Below the pieces are notes generated by a model, which saw only the letters and a program-made list of their open reading frames with translations, had not been told where the DNA came from and ran no database searches. A DNA stretch of 64,000 nucleotides from Dokdonella sp. (GTDB lineage Bacteria; Pseudomonadota; Gammaproteobacteria; Xanthomonadales; Rhodanobacteraceae), in NCBI GenBank assembly GCA_019634795.1, contig JAHCAR010000012.1, positions 1-64,000 of the forward strand. Reading direction: 5' to 3'. Position numbers and translations under genes: made by a program. How positions within the stretch are numbered: position 1 is the stretch's first letter; each line of letters opens with the position of its first letter. Below, piece by piece: positions 63,929-64,000 of this stretch.

Positions 63929-64000
63929 ATGAGATATCGACGAGCAGATATCGCCGGAGGCACAAGCTTCTTTACGGTCAATCTCGCTGACCGAACAAGC
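63929..64000 (+). CDS. REP-associated tyrosine transposase (RAYT), 3' end outside window
   Basis: Only 24 codons are present, from the ATG at 63929: MRYRRADIAGGTSFFTVNLA and DRTS. This is the characteristic RAYT N-terminus (MRYRR...GGTYFFTVNL). These single-strand Y1 transposases mobilise REP hairpins, one pair of which lies just upstream. The catalytic HUH and tyrosine motifs would be beyond the window, so intactness cannot be judged. Confidence 0.8.
   Translation, partial: MRYRRADIAGGTSFFTVNLADRTS

Overview
The window looks like chromosomal DNA from a high-GC gammaproteobacterium. Lysobacterales (Xanthomonadales), family Rhodanobacteraceae or near it, is my best guess. The basis is strong GC-rich codon bias, large secreted repeat proteins with an IPTL-CTERM tail or a short 'IFADGFE' tail, ECF sigma/Ser-Thr kinase pairs, a LacI-controlled mannosidase locus and REP/RAYT elements. 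This placement is inference. No rRNA, tRNA or CRISPR array was seen.

Left part (1-34 kb) is an accessory, secretome-rich region. It opens with the 3' part of a secreted lipase-like hydrolase and a Gfo/Idh/MocA oxidoreductase. Next comes a delta-60/Calx-beta surface protein with an IPTL-CTERM tail. Two regulatory cassettes follow. Cassette 1 is a TPR Ser/Thr kinase and its ECF sigma factor, divergent from two giant parallel-beta-helix proteins (1436 and about 2091 aa). Cassette 2 is an ECF factor translationally coupled to a second TPR Ser/Thr kinase, convergent with a third beta-helix protein. Each cassette has, on its left, a decayed partial copy of the gene that stands intact on its right: a PHB-depolymerase-like esterase for cassette 1 and a GH92 mannosidase for cassette 2. 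Between the cassettes lie the intact esterase, a MASE4-like diguanylate cyclase, a TrmY-like methyltransferase and an Arg/Asp-repeat SH3 protein.

Middle (34.6-43.6 kb) is a mannoside-use locus. GH92 alpha-mannosidase is divergent from a LacI regulator, with two TTGGATCGATCCAA-type operators between them. LacI is followed by an FHS-type sugar permease, a PfkB fructokinase, an AGE-family mannose isomerase and a GH47 mannosidase. The predicted route is: trimming of alpha-mannosides outside the cytoplasm, mannose import, isomerisation to fructose, then phosphorylation.

Right part (43.7-64 kb) is mostly ordinary chromosome. It holds a zinc protease/RimK/aspartoacylase-like operon, a PLP lyase divergent from an Lrp regulator, an ABC exporter, a two-component system split by a short IS5-like MITE, an ABC-2 transporter pair, a patatin, a DMT exporter, a GNAT acetyltransferase, and two secreted metallopeptidases (HExxH type and M14). 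It ends with a REPIN and the first codons of a RAYT transposase.

The most distinctive theme is a short non-hydrophobic C-terminal motif, IF[AV][DN]GF[DE], on five secreted proteins of three unrelated architectures. It may be an undescribed sorting or secretion tag. The second theme is the two ECF-kinase cassettes, each next to such proteins and each bounded by a partial gene duplication.
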